From Kocuria sp. (GTDB lineage: Bacteria; Actinomycetota; Actinomycetes; Actinomycetales; Micrococcaceae): a DNA stretch of 54,410 bases. The position numbers and the translations under genes were made by a program. The DNA is taken from the NCBI GenBank assembly GCA_031179495.1, contig JAPSHS010000004.1:1-54410 (forward strand). Reading direction: 5' to 3'. Positions within the stretch are counted from its first letter, which is position 1. Each line of letters opens with the position of its first letter. The notes under the pieces were generated by a model. The model did not search any database, was not told the DNA's origin, and saw nothing but the letters and a program-made list of their open reading frames with translations. This document shows positions 9,294 through 19,157 of the stretch, piece after piece.

Positions 9294-9926
9294 GTGAGCT
9301 CGATGCGCGCCTGGGGCTGGGCGCTGCTCGCGGTGGGCGCGCTGACCCTGTGGCTGCTGCCGCTGGCGGACGGTTCGAAGCTGTGGATCCTCGCGGTGCT
9401 CGTCTTCGCCGGCGTCTTCACGCTCCTGGAGTCCCCGAGCCGGGCCAAGCTCCTCGCGGCGGCCATGGTCGCCCTGCTCGTCGTCTATCTCGGCCTGAGC
9501 CTGCACCGCGCCGTCCTGCTGCTGGGCAGCGACGGCTGGATCGCCAAGGGCTTCGGCGTCGCCCTGCTGGTGCTGCCGGCCGTGGGCGTGTGGGCGCTGG
9601 TGCGGGAGGTCCTCTTCGGCGTGCGGACCGAGCAGCTCGGCCGCGCCCTCGAGGCGGAGGGCGGGCTGCCCGCGGACGACCTGCCCCGCACCCCGGCCGG
9701 CCGGATCGTGCGGGAGGCCGCCGACGAGCGGTTCCACGTCCACCGGGCGCGGACCGAGGAGCAGCCCGGGGACTGGCGCAACTGGTACCGGCTCTCCCTG
9801 GCCTACGCCGACGCCGGGGACCGCCGCCGTGCCCGCTCCGCCATGCGCGAGGCCGTGGCCCTGTCCCGCGGGCGCCCCGCCCGCGACGTGGAGGCCTCCG
9901 GCCCCGCCGGCGACGGGGCGGGCTGA
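9294..9926 (+). CDS. Membrane protein with a C-terminal TPR-like segment
   Basis: 210 residues from a GTG at 9294, four bases after the dapB stop. An ATG three codons later is possible. Hydrophobic helices at about residues 7-25, 29-44, 52-71 and 83-105 are followed by a soluble region. Residues about 165-190 (WRNWYRLSLAYADAGDRRRA, then RSAMREAVAL) look like one tetratricopeptide repeat, with the expected W/Y, L, A-Y, G-D-x-x-x-A spacing. The tail is Gly/Ala/Pro-rich. It lies between dapB and dapA and is probably cotranscribed with dapB. Its function is unknown, and a role in lysine synthesis is not supported by any motif. Confidence 0.78.
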   Translation: MSSMRAWGWALLAVGALTLWLLPLADGSKLWILAVLVFAGVFTLLESPSRAKLLAAAMVALLVVYLGLSLHRAVLLLGSDGWIAKGFGVALLVLPAVGVWALVREVLFGVRTEQLGRALEAEGGLPADDLPRTPAGRIVREAADERFHVHRARTEEQPGDWRNWYRLSLAYADAGDRRRARSAMREAVALSRGRPARDVEASGPAGDGAG

Positions 9927-10014
9927 TCCGTGGGCGGAACGACCGATCCCGGCGGCGGCCCCGGGATCGCCCACCGCCGCGTCGGCCCCGGCGGTGCTCC
10001 CGGCGCGAAGACGG

Positions 10015-10020
10015 TAACCT
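10015..10020 (+). promoter_or_regulatory. -10 element of dapA (leaderless type)
   Basis: TAACCT lies 7 bases before the ATG at 10028, so dapA probably has its own promoter and a transcript with no leader. No convincing -35 hexamer is seen. Confidence 0.55.
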
Positions 10021-10027
10021 GGCACCC

Positions 10028-10972
10028 ATGACTGACTTCGCCACGCCCTCCGCCGCCGACCGCCCCGCGACCCCGGACCAGCCCCTGTTCGGGACGCTGC
10101 TCACCGCGATGATCACCGTCTTCGCGCAGGACGGCTCCGTGGACCTGGACGGCACCGCCGCCGTGGCCGAGCGCCTCGTCGACGACGGCTGCGACGGCCT
10201 CGTCGTCTGCGGCACCACGGGCGAGTACTCCACCATGACCGACGAGGAGAACCTGTCCGTGTTCCGCGCGGTCAAGGACGCCGTGGGCTCCCGGGTGCCG
10301 CTGCTGGCCGGCACCGGCTCGAACGACACCGAGCACTCCCGCTTCCTCTCCCGCGAGGCCGAGAAGATCGGCATGGACGGGTTGCTCATCGTCACCCCGT
10401 ACTACAACAAGCCCACCCAGGCCGGCGTCGAGGCGCACTTCCGCAGCCTCGCCGACTCCGTGGACCTGCCGATCATGCTCTACGACATCCCGGGCCGGGC
10501 CGGCATCCCCATCGAGCCCGGGACCCTGATCTCGCTGGCGCAGCACCCCAACATCGTGGCCGTCAAGGACGCCAAGGCGGACCTGATGGCCGCGACCCGC
10601 GTGCTGGCCGAGACCGACCTGCTCTACTACTCCGGCGACGACGGGCTGACCCTCCCGTGGATGTCCATCGGGGCCGCGGGACTGGTGGGCGTCACCACCC
10701 ACGTGGCCACCGCCGAGTACCGCCGGCTCATCGACGCCGTGCGCGCCCAGGACCTGACCACGGCCCGGCAGCTCCACCTGGACCTCGAGCCCGTGGTCCG
10801 CGCCACCATGACCCGCGCCCCCGGCGCCGTGGCGGCCAAGACGATCCTCATGTGGCAGGGCAAGCTGCCGCACGACACCGTGCGGCTCCCGCACGTCCGA
10901 CCCACGGAGGCCGAGGCCGCCCTGATCCGCGCGGATCTGGAGGGCTCGATCGTCTCCGGCACCATCGAGTGA
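10028..10972 (+). CDS. dapA: 4-hydroxy-tetrahydrodipicolinate synthase
   Basis: 314 residues, a TIM-barrel aldolase that condenses pyruvate with aspartate semialdehyde, the first step unique to diaminopimelate/lysine synthesis. Recognisable are FGTLLTAMITVF, the pyruvate-binding VVCGTTGEYSTMTDEE, and LLAGTGSNDTEHS. The catalytic tyrosine lies in VTPYYNKPTQ and the Schiff-base lysine in IVAVKDAKADL, with YYSGDDGLTLPWMSIGAAGLVGVTTH in the last third. The N-terminal 20 residues are low complexity. The stop at 10972 is 13 bases before rnj, with AAAGGGG between them, so the two genes may be cotranscribed. Confidence 0.97.
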   Translation: MTDFATPSAADRPATPDQPLFGTLLTAMITVFAQDGSVDLDGTAAVAERLVDDGCDGLVVCGTTGEYSTMTDEENLSVFRAVKDAVGSRVPLLAGTGSNDTEHSRFLSREAEKIGMDGLLIVTPYYNKPTQAGVEAHFRSLADSVDLPIMLYDIPGRAGIPIEPGTLISLAQHPNIVAVKDAKADLMAATRVLAETDLLYYSGDDGLTLPWMSIGAAGLVGVTTHVATAEYRRLIDAVRAQDLTTARQLHLDLEPVVRATMTRAPGAVAAKTILMWQGKLPHDTVRLPHVRPTEAEAALIRADLEGSIVSGTIE

Positions 10973-10985
10973 CGAAAGGGGTCAC

Positions 10986-12677
<1,692 letters not shown>

Positions 12678-12686
12678 GCGCACGGG

Positions 12687-12722
12687 CCTCCTCCGCCCGT
12701 GCGGCACCGCGGGCGGAGGAGG
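12687..12722 (+). terminator. rnj-ftsK intergenic hairpin with an alternative fold
   Basis: A 13-bp perfect stem (12687-12699 with 12710-12722) and 10-base loop, starting ten bases after the rnj stop. Its left arm also belongs to a competing 8-bp stem (12680-12687 with 12695-12702), and the two cannot form together. The ftsK -10 follows at once, so this probably separates the two transcripts. Confidence 0.6.
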
Positions 12723-12731
12723 GCCGTGGTC

Positions 12732-12737
12732 TACCCT
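12732..12737 (+). promoter_or_regulatory. -10 element of ftsK (leaderless type)
   Basis: TACCCT is 6 bases before the ATG at 12744. The GGGAG that follows it is too close to the ATG to serve as a normal ribosome binding site, which supports a leaderless message. Confidence 0.5.
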
Positions 12738-12743
12738 GGGAGC

Positions 12744-15704
12744 ATGGCGACTCGTACTTCCCCTGCCCGCAAGGGCGCCTCGACGTCGCGTGGCAAGAAC
12801 AGCACGTCTTCTGCGCGGTCGTCGGGCACCAGCCGGAAATCCTCCTCCTCCGCGGCGGGACGGGGTTCCGCGCGCCCCGCCGAGCCCACCCCGCGGACGG
12901 TGCCCGCCCTGGCCTGGTGCGCGCGCCTGGTCGGCGGTGCCTGGACGGCCGTCGCCCACGTGGTGGGCGGCGCCGTGCGCCGCATGGGCACCCTGCGCAC
13001 CGACGTGCCCGCCGAGCAGCTGCGGGACGGCGGCGCGCTGTTCCTCCTGCTGCTCGGGTTGCTGTGCGCCGCCGTCGAGTGGTGGAACCTGCCCGGTGCC
13101 ACGGTGGGCTGGATCGCCGTGCCCGCCGTCGTGGTGCACCAGGTGCTCGCCGGCACCTTCGGCTGGATGGCCCTGGTCCTGCCCCTGCCGCTCGTCGGCT
13201 TCGCGCTGCGCCGCTTCCGCCACCCGGGAGACACCTCCGCCAACAACCGCATCGTGATCGGCCTGGGGGCCGCCGTGGTGGCGGGCTCGGGCCTGGCCCA
13301 CCTGCTCCTGGGGCACCCCTCCATGAGCGACGGCCGCGAGGCCCTGGGCACGGCCGGCGGCACCGTCGGCTTCCTCGCCGCGGACCCCCTGAGCGCCCTC
13401 GTCACCCCGGTCGGGGCCGGGGCCGTCTTCGTCGCCGTCCTGCTCCTGTCCGTGCTCGTGGTCACCGCCACGCCCGTGCACCTCATCGGCCCCCGCCTCC
13501 GGCAGGGCTACTGGCGGCTGATGGGCCAGGAGGACTCCGGCCCCGCCACCGACCTGTCCGGCGAGCGCCACGACCGCTCCTACCTCGAGGAGCACCACGC
13601 GCGCCCCGAGGCCGGCCGGACCCGCCGGCAGAAGCGCCGCGACCGCAAGGAGGCCGAGGCCGAGCGGCGCGCCCTCGACGGCTACCGCGGGGACGAGGCG
13701 TTCGAGCGGGCCGTCGTCGACCAGGAGCAGTCCGGCGACCAGGCGCCCACCCGCGTCTTCGACGTCGACTCCGCCCGCGCCGCCCGCCGGCAGGGCGCCT
13801 CCGGGGCGCACGCCGTGCCGGCCACGGGAGGACCGGCACCCGCGGCCGGGTCGCAGGAGAGCACCGGGCCGCGCCCGGGCCAGAAGCGACCCACCCAGGA
13901 GCAGCTCGCCGCCACCCGGCTGCGCCGGGAGCAGGGCCTGGAGCCCGCCGCGGACACCGCCGCGGGTTCCGGCTCGCCCGCGCTCGAGGACCTCTCGGCG
14001 GGGTCGGCGGGCTCGACCTCCGTCGTCGCCCGCACGCACACCCCCGAGGCACCGATCCCGGCCCGCGCCGAGCAGCTCACGCTCGAGGGGGACATCGCCT
14101 ACTCCCTGCCGACGCCCGGGGCCCTCGTGCACGGCCCGCCGCCCAAGGAGCGCTCCGAGGCCAACGACGCCGTGGTCGCCGCCCTGACCAGCGTCCTGGA
14201 GCAGTTCAACGTGGACGCCGTGGTCACCGGCTTCTCCCGCGGGCCCACCGTCACCCGGTACGAGATCGAGCTGGGCTCCGGCACCAAGGTCGAGCGGGTC
14301 ACGGCGCTGTCCAAGAACATCGCCTACGCGGTGGCCTCCGCCGACGTCCGCATCCTCTCCCCGATCCCGGGCCGCTCCGCGATCGGGATCGAGATCCCCA
14401 ACACCGACCGCGAGACGGTGTCCCTGGGCGACGTCCTGCGCTCGCACAACGCCCGCAAGACCGACCACCCCATGGTGATGGGCGTGGGCAAGGACGTGGA
14501 GGGCGGCTACGTGGTGGCCAACCTCGCGAAGATGCCGCACCTGCTCGTGGCCGGCGCGACCGGCGCGGGAAAGTCGAGCTTCGTGAACTCGATGATCGTC
14601 TCGCTGCTGATGCGGGCCACCCCCGACGAGGTGCGGATGGTCATGGTCGACCCCAAGCGCGTCGAGCTGACCGCCTACGAGGGCGTGCCCCACCTGATCA
14701 CCCCGATCATCACCAACCCCAAGAAGGCCGCCGAGGCGCTGCAGTGGGTCGTGCGGGAGATGGACGCCCGCTACGACGACCTCTCCCACTACGGCTACAA
14801 GCACGTCGACGACTTCAACAAGGCCGTGCGCAACGGCAAGGTCCAGCCGGAGCCGGGCTCCAAGCGCGTGATCCGGCCCTACCCCTACCTGCTCGTGATC
14901 GTGGACGAGCTCGCGGACCTCATGATGGTCGCCCCGCGCGACGTCGAGGACGCGATCGTGCGGATCACCCAGCTCGCCCGGGCCGCCGGGATCCACCTGG
15001 TGCTCGCGACCCAGCGGCCCTCCGTCGACGTGGTCACCGGGCTGATCAAGGCCAACGTGCCCTCCCGCATGGCCTTCGCGACGTCGTCCGTCACCGACTC
15101 CCGGGTGGTCCTCGACCAGCCCGGGGCCGAGAAGCTCATCGGCCAGGGCGACGCCCTCTTCCTGCCCATGGGCGCCTCCAAGCCCATGCGCGTGCAGGGC
15201 GCGTGGGTCTCCGAGTCGGAGATCCACGAGGTCGTCGACCACGTCAAGGGCCAGATGAAGGCCCACTACCGGCAGGACGTGGTCCAGGAGGCCCCCCAGA
15301 AGACCATCGACGAGGACATCGGGGACGACCTGGAGGTCCTCCTGCAGGCCACCGAGCTGGTGGTCACCACCCAGTTCGGCTCCACGTCCATGCTCCAGCG
15401 CAAGCTGCGCGTGGGCTTCGCCAAGGCCGGCCGGCTCATGGACCTGCTGGAGTCCCGCGGCGTCGTCGGGCCCTCCGAGGGGTCCAAGGCCCGCGACGTG
15501 CTCGTCAAGCCCGACGACCTCGCCGCGACCCTCGCCGTGCTCCGCGGCGAGGAGCCGCCGGTCCCCTCCGGCGGGACCGGCGGCTCGGTCGACTACGGCG
15601 AGGACCCCGTCGAGGCCTCGCTGGCCACGACCGCCGTCGACCACCACGACGACGCCGAGGACCCCGAGGGCTCCGAGGACGCCTGGCAGCTCACCGGCCG
15701 CTGA
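12744..15704 (+). CDS. ftsK: DNA translocase FtsK
   Basis: 986 residues. FtsK is an ATP-driven pump at the septum that clears chromosome ends and directs dimer resolution. After a basic Ser/Lys-rich start come four membrane segments (about 95-112, 126-160, 172-192, 228-250). A long Arg/Glu/Pro/Ala-rich linker runs from about 265 to 455. The motor domain has Walker A GATGAGKSS at residue 604 and Walker B LLVIVDELADLMM near 715, followed by LARAAGIHLVLATQRPSVDVVTG. The C-terminal gamma winged helix (LLQATELVVTTQFGSTSMLQRKLRVGFAKAGRLMD) should bind KOPS DNA. The chosen ATG at 12744 gives MATRTSPARKG; 15 further in-frame codons lie upstream but cover the putative promoter. Confidence 0.96.
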   Translation: MATRTSPARKGASTSRGKNSTSSARSSGTSRKSSSSAAGRGSARPAEPTPRTVPALAWCARLVGGAWTAVAHVVGGAVRRMGTLRTDVPAEQLRDGGALFLLLLGLLCAAVEWWNLPGATVGWIAVPAVVVHQVLAGTFGWMALVLPLPLVGFALRRFRHPGDTSANNRIVIGLGAAVVAGSGLAHLLLGHPSMSDGREALGTAGGTVGFLAADPLSALVTPVGAGAVFVAVLLLSVLVVTATPVHLIGPRLRQGYWRLMGQEDSGPATDLSGERHDRSYLEEHHARPEAGRTRRQKRRDRKEAEAERRALDGYRGDEAFERAVVDQEQSGDQAPTRVFDVDSARAARRQGASGAHAVPATGGPAPAAGSQESTGPRPGQKRPTQEQLAATRLRREQGLEPAADTAAGSGSPALEDLSAGSAGSTSVVARTHTPEAPIPARAEQLTLEGDIAYSLPTPGALVHGPPPKERSEANDAVVAALTSVLEQFNVDAVVTGFSRGPTVTRYEIELGSGTKVERVTALSKNIAYAVASADVRILSPIPGRSAIGIEIPNTDRETVSLGDVLRSHNARKTDHPMVMGVGKDVEGGYVVANLAKMPHLLVAGATGAGKSSFVNSMIVSLLMRATPDEVRMVMVDPKRVELTAYEGVPHLITPIITNPKKAAEALQWVVREMDARYDDLSHYGYKHVDDFNKAVRNGKVQPEPGSKRVIRPYPYLLVIVDELADLMMVAPRDVEDAIVRITQLARAAGIHLVLATQRPSVDVVTGLIKANVPSRMAFATSSVTDSRVVLDQPGAEKLIGQGDALFLPMGASKPMRVQGAWVSESEIHEVVDHVKGQMKAHYRQDVVQEAPQKTIDEDIGDDLEVLLQATELVVTTQFGSTSMLQRKLRVGFAKAGRLMDLLESRGVVGPSEGSKARDVLVKPDDLAATLAVLRGEEPPVPSGGTGGSVDYGEDPVEASLATTAVDHHDDAEDPEGSEDAWQLTGR

Positions 15705-15742
15705 GGCCGGCCACCCCAACACCACCAGGAAGAGAGCACCCG

Positions 15743-16348
15743 ATGAGCCCCGCGGACCCGGCCTCCAACCTCAATCTCCCCAACGCGCTCACCGCCCTGC
15801 GCATCGTGCTGGTGCCCTTCTTCGTGTGGTTCCTGTGGGCCGGCGGCACCCAGGGCGAGGACTCCCTGGCCATGCGGTGGACCGCCCTCGCGGTGTTCGC
15901 CGTCGCGATGTACACGGACAAGCTCGACGGCGACATCGCCCGGGCCCGGGGCCTGATCACCAGCTTCGGCAAGATCGCCGACCCCATCGCGGACAAGCTG
16001 CTCACCGGCGCCGCGTTCGTGGTGCTCTCGATGCTCGGGGAGCTGTGGTGGTGGGTCACCGTGGTGATCCTGGTGCGCGAGTGGGGGATCACGCTCCTGC
16101 GCTTCGTCGTCATCCGCTACGGGGTCATGGCCGCCTCGAAGGGCGGCAAACTCAAGACGGTCCTGCAGACGGTCGCGCTGCTGCTGCTGCTGCTGCCCCT
16201 GGTCCCGCTCGTGGGCGCCTGGTGGCCGTGGCTGGGCTGGACCGCCATGGGCGCAGCCCTCGTGGTCACGGTCGTGACGGGCGTGGACTACGTCGTCAAG
16301 GCCCTGCAGCTGCGGCGCCGGGCGCTCGCGGGGCAGGACACGGCGTGA
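15743..16348 (+). CDS. pgsA: CDP-diacylglycerol--glycerol-3-phosphate 3-phosphatidyltransferase
   Basis: 201 residues, an integral membrane CDP-alcohol phosphatidyltransferase making phosphatidylglycerol phosphate. The family motif is complete: Asp59, Asp62-Gly63, Ala66-Arg67, Gly76, Asp80 and Asp84, inside DKLDGDIARARG and FGKIADPIADK. NLPNALTALRIVLVP at the N-terminus is also typical. About five or six hydrophobic helices are visible. The ATG at 15743 has AGGAAGAGAG about 10 bases before it. The stop overlaps the cinA start (GTGA at 16345-16348), so the two are translationally coupled. Among the related transferases this fits PgsA best. Confidence 0.94.
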   Translation: MSPADPASNLNLPNALTALRIVLVPFFVWFLWAGGTQGEDSLAMRWTALAVFAVAMYTDKLDGDIARARGLITSFGKIADPIADKLLTGAAFVVLSMLGELWWWVTVVILVREWGITLLRFVVIRYGVMAASKGGKLKTVLQTVALLLLLLPLVPLVGAWWPWLGWTAMGAALVVTVVTGVDYVVKALQLRRRALAGQDTA

Positions 16349-16839
16349 GCGGACCCCGGCCCGCCGCGAGCGCGCTCGTCGAGGCGGCCGTCCGTCGGGG
16401 GCTGACGATCGCGACCGCGGAGTCGCTGACCGGTGGGGCCCTGGCCGCCGCCGTCGTCGACGTGCCCGGAGCCTCCGCCTGCTTCGAGGGCGCGGTCGTG
16501 TCCTACTCGAACCGGGTCAAGACCGAGGTGCTCGGCGTCCCGGCCCCGCTGCTGGCCGGGCGCGGCTCCGTCGACCCCGACGTCGCGGTCGCCATGGCGG
16601 AGGGCGCCCGCCGGCGGCTGGGCACCGACTGGGCCGTCGCCACCACCGGTGTGGCCGGGCCGGAGCCGCACGACGGCAGGCCCGTGGGCACGGTCTGCCT
16701 CGGCCTGGCGGGCCCGCGGGGCTCGACGGCCGTCGAGCTGCACGTCGCCGGGGACCGCCCGGCCATCCGCGCGGCCACGGTGGACGCCGCCCTCGAACGG
16801 CTCACCGCGGCGATCTCGCTCCCAGACAACTCCCAGTGA
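16345..16839 (+). CDS. cinA: CinA C-terminal-type protein (nicotinamide-nucleotide amidohydrolase)
   Basis: 164 residues from the GTG at 16345, overlapping pgsA by four bases. Only the C-terminal CinA domain (PncC) is present. That domain hydrolyses nicotinamide mononucleotide to nicotinate mononucleotide in pyridine nucleotide recycling. Landmarks are TIATAESLTGGALAAAVVDVPGAS, the catalytic region GAVVSYSNRVKTEVLGV, ATTGVAGPEPHDGRPVGTV and the C-terminal helix. The N-terminal MoCF-like domain of longer CinA proteins is missing, which is common when the gene stands alone. A pgsA-cinA-clgR-recA order is frequent in actinobacteria and was historically linked to competence. Confidence 0.93.
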   Translation: MSGPRPAASALVEAAVRRGLTIATAESLTGGALAAAVVDVPGASACFEGAVVSYSNRVKTEVLGVPAPLLAGRGSVDPDVAVAMAEGARRRLGTDWAVATTGVAGPEPHDGRPVGTVCLGLAGPRGSTAVELHVAGDRPAIRAATVDAALERLTAAISLPDNSQ

Positions 16840-16856
16840 AAAAGTCCGGTCGGCGG

Positions 16857-16882
16857 GGAAGAATGGAACCATCAGCGTGGTT
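16857..16882 (+). promoter_or_regulatory. Candidate ECF-type (SigH/SigR-like) promoter of clgR
   Basis: GGAAG at 16857-16861 is followed after exactly 18 bases by GTT at 16880-16882. This resembles the GGAA-N18-GTT pattern of heat/thiol-stress sigma factors, which are known to drive clgR in some relatives. It is a short pattern, so a chance match is possible. Confidence 0.4.
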
Positions 16883-17003
16883 ATCAATGATCGCAGGCTC
16901 TCGTTGAGCCGCTCGGAGTCAAGGTGACGACCGGCCGATGCCGGGGGCACCGGCCGCATCAGGCGGTGACACTGCCGCACACATGAGGAGACAAGCGATT
17001 CAC

Positions 17004-17435
17004 ATGACGAAGCAACCCGTGTCCGTCAATGGCGTCGTCCGTTGGAAGGACGTGGGCCTGGACGAGGACAGCGCAACCGAGACGAAGGACATGAAGATGG
17101 GTGTACTCCGCCAGGAGATCGGTGAGGTCCTGCGCAACGTCCGGCAGCGCCAGGGGCGCACCCTCCGAGAGGTCTCGCACAGCGCCCGCGTCTCCCTCGG
17201 CTACCTGAGCGAGGTGGAGCGCGGCCAGAAGGAAGCGTCCTCGGAGCTGCTCGCCTCGATCTGCGCCGCCCTCGACATCCCGATGTCGCAGATGCTGCGC
17301 GAGGTCGCCGACCGCCTCGCCTACGCCGAGGGCCTCCTGGTCCCGGACACGGTGCCCAGCGACCTCACGGAGCAGTACTCGCGCGAGTTCGGCCGCGTGA
17401 ACGGCGGCGAGGCCGCGGCGGCCGGCGCCCGCTGA
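17004..17435 (+). CDS. clgR: ClgR-type helix-turn-helix transcriptional regulator
   Basis: 143 residues with an XRE-type DNA-binding domain at about 36-95 ([24 protein letters not shown] then [20 protein letters not shown]). The recognition helix region [18 protein letters not shown] is characteristic of ClgR/PspC-like activators, which control clp protease genes and recX/recA-linked genes in actinobacteria. The N-terminus ([15 protein letters not shown]) resembles Arthrobacter-type homologues. The start is ATG at 17004, with GAGGAGA at 16985-16991; an ATG at 16983 is also in frame. ClgR proteins are often themselves unstable Clp substrates, usually through a C-terminal AA-like end. This one ends AAAAGAR, so that point is uncertain. 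Confidence 0.85.
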   Translation: MTKQPVSVNGVVRWKDVGLDEDSATETKDMKMGVLRQEIGEVLRNVRQRQGRTLREVSHSARVSLGYLSEVERGQKEASSELLASICAALDIPMSQMLREVADRLAYAEGLLVPDTVPSDLTEQYSREFGRVNGGEAAAAGAR

Positions 17436-17466
17436 TCCCGGGCGGCACCCCGCCCGCCACGACGTC

Positions 17467-17516
17467 CCGGAGGGCTCGTCGGTCCCAGGACCGCCGGGCC
17501 CTCCGGCATGTGCCCG
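17467..17516 (+). terminator. Candidate terminator after clgR
   Basis: A 9-bp stem (17467-17475 with 17508-17516) that encloses a smaller hairpin around 17481-17492. It begins about 30 bases after the clgR stop. No T run is present. Confidence 0.45.
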
Positions 17517-17584
17517 CCCGGGTGCTCCGATGGGAGAATCGACCGGCACGAGCACGCACCGCACGACGACGAAGGAGAGCGCGC

Positions 17585-17806
17585 ATGAGGCTGAGCAGCT
17601 TCTGGGAGCTGATGGCCGACGAGTTCGGGGCGGGCTACAGCAAGGTCCTCGCCCGGGACCTGGTGCTGGGGGAGCTCGGCCACCGCACGGCCTCCGAGGC
17701 CATCGAGGACGGCGTGGACCCGCGGACCGTGTGGTTCGCCCTGTGCCGGGCGCAGGACGTCCCGGAGTCGCGCTGGTGGGGCACGGACCGGCCCCCGGCG
17801 GGCTGA
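17585..17806 (+). CDS. DUF3046 family protein
   Basis: A 73-residue protein recognisable as DUF3046, a small actinobacterial family found next to recA. The whole sequence fits: MRLSSFWELMADEFGAGY, then SKVLARDLVLGELGHRTASEAIEDG, then VDPRTVWFALCRAQDVPESRWWG. The ATG at 17585 has GAAGGAGAG at about 17570-17578. No catalytic motif is seen. The function is unknown. The recA SOS box lies about 40 bases downstream of the stop, so it is probably not part of the recA message. Confidence 0.9.
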   Translation: MRLSSFWELMADEFGAGYSKVLARDLVLGELGHRTASEAIEDGVDPRTVWFALCRAQDVPESRWWGTDRPPAG

Positions 17807-17848
17807 GCCGGGCGGCGCGCCGGACGCGGCCGTGGACCCGGCACCGCT

Positions 17849-17864
17849 TCGAAGGTATATTCGA
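17849..17864 (+). promoter_or_regulatory. SOS box / core promoter of recA
   Basis: TCGAAGGTATATTCGA matches the actinobacterial LexA site TCGAAC-N4-GTTCGA at ten of twelve fixed positions and is extended to an 18-base palindrome (17848-17865). Bases 8-13 are TATATT, a good -10, so LexA binding would block RNA polymerase directly. It would give a recA leader of about 170 bases. Confidence 0.88.
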
Positions 17865-18039
17865 AACCGTGGCGCGCACTGCACAGCGCACCGCCCGCCA
17901 GGGAGCGGACCGGTGACCGTCCCCAGACCCCGTTCCGGAGGCCTTAGGGTGTCCGACCGCGGCGATACCGTGGAACACGAAACGACCAGCAAGAACGGTT
18001 CCGGCCACACCGGCGGAGCCCGCGAACACGAGGTGGATC

Positions 18040-19149
18040 ATGGCAGGCAAGGCCAGCACGCAGCGCCCCGACCAGCAGTTCGGTTCCGACCGCGAGAAGG
18101 CCCTGGAGACGGTCCTCGCGCAGATCGACAAGAACTACGGCAAGGGCTCGGTGATGAGGCTGGGCGACCGCCCGGCGACGAAGATCGAGACCATCCCCAC
18201 CGGCTCCATCGCCATGGACGTGGCCCTGGGCATCGGCGGGTTCCCCCGCGGCCGGGTCGTGGAGATCTACGGCCCGGAGTCCTCCGGCAAGACCACGGTC
18301 GCCCTGCACGCGGTGGCCAACGTCCAGAAGGCCGGCGGCATCGCGGCGTTCATCGACGCCGAGCACGCGCTGGACCCGGCCTACGCCGAGAAGCTCGGCG
18401 TGGACACGGACAGCCTGCTGGTCTCCCAGCCGGACACCGGCGAGCAGGCCCTGGAGATCATGGACATGCTCGTGGGCTCCGGGTCCATCGACATCATCGT
18501 CATCGACTCGGTCGCGGCCCTGGTGCCCAAGGCCGAGATCGAGGGCGAGATGGGCGACAGCCACGTGGGTCTGCAGGCGCGTCTGATGAGCCAGGCGCTG
18601 CGCAAGATCACCGGCCGGCTCTCGCACTCGAACACCACCGCGATCTTCATCAACCAGCTGCGCGAGAAGATCGGCGTGTTCTTCGGCAGCCCCGAGACCA
18701 CCACCGGCGGCAAGGCGCTGAAGTTCTACGCCTCGGTGCGCGTGGACGTGCGTCGCATCGAGACGCTCAAGGACGGGGCGAACCCGGTGGGCAACCGGAC
18801 CCGTGCCAAGATCGTCAAGAACAAGATGGCCCCGCCCTTCAAGCAGGCCGAGTTCGACATCCTCTACGGAGAGGGCATCTCCACCGAGGGCGGGCTCATC
18901 GACATGGGCGTGGAGCACGGCATCGTGAAGAAGTCCGGGGCGTGGTTCACCTACGAGGGGGACCAACTCGGGCAGGGCAAGGAGAACGCCCGCCGCTTCC
19001 TCAAGGACAACCCGGAGCTGGCCGAGGAGATCGAGCGCCGGATCCTGATCAAGCTCGGGATCGTGGCCGACCCCGAGGCCGCGGCGGAGACCGAGGAGGA
19101 CGCGCCCGTGGCCGGGCTGCCCTCCGAGGCCGGCGGCCCGGCCTTCTGA
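18040..19149 (+). CDS. recA: Recombinase RecA
   Basis: 369 residues, uninterrupted (no intein). RecA forms filaments on single-stranded DNA for strand exchange and triggers LexA self-cleavage. Walker A is GPESSGKTT at residues 78-86, and the Walker B strand ends in [22 protein letters not shown]. The DNA-binding loop L1 region is [17 protein letters not shown], and L2 is around [22 protein letters not shown]. The C-terminal tail is acidic ([11 protein letters not shown]), as usual. The ATG at 18040 follows a leader of about 170 bases with the SOS box at its start. recX follows nine bases after the stop. Confidence 0.99.
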   Translation: MAGKASTQRPDQQFGSDREKALETVLAQIDKNYGKGSVMRLGDRPATKIETIPTGSIAMDVALGIGGFPRGRVVEIYGPESSGKTTVALHAVANVQKAGGIAAFIDAEHALDPAYAEKLGVDTDSLLVSQPDTGEQALEIMDMLVGSGSIDIIVIDSVAALVPKAEIEGEMGDSHVGLQARLMSQALRKITGRLSHSNTTAIFINQLREKIGVFFGSPETTTGGKALKFYASVRVDVRRIETLKDGANPVGNRTRAKIVKNKMAPPFKQAEFDILYGEGISTEGGLIDMGVEHGIVKKSGAWFTYEGDQLGQGKENARRFLKDNPELAEEIERRILIKLGIVADPEAAAETEEDAPVAGLPSEAGGPAF

Positions 19150-19157
19150 GCGGGTCC

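Noticed and set aside
16876-16927. Short frame [16 protein letters not shown] before clgR
   Set aside because: It overlaps the predicted promoter, is only 16 codons and has no ribosome binding site.
18040-19149. Intein or other insertion in recA
   Set aside because: The protein is 369 residues with all motifs contiguous, so there is no insertion.
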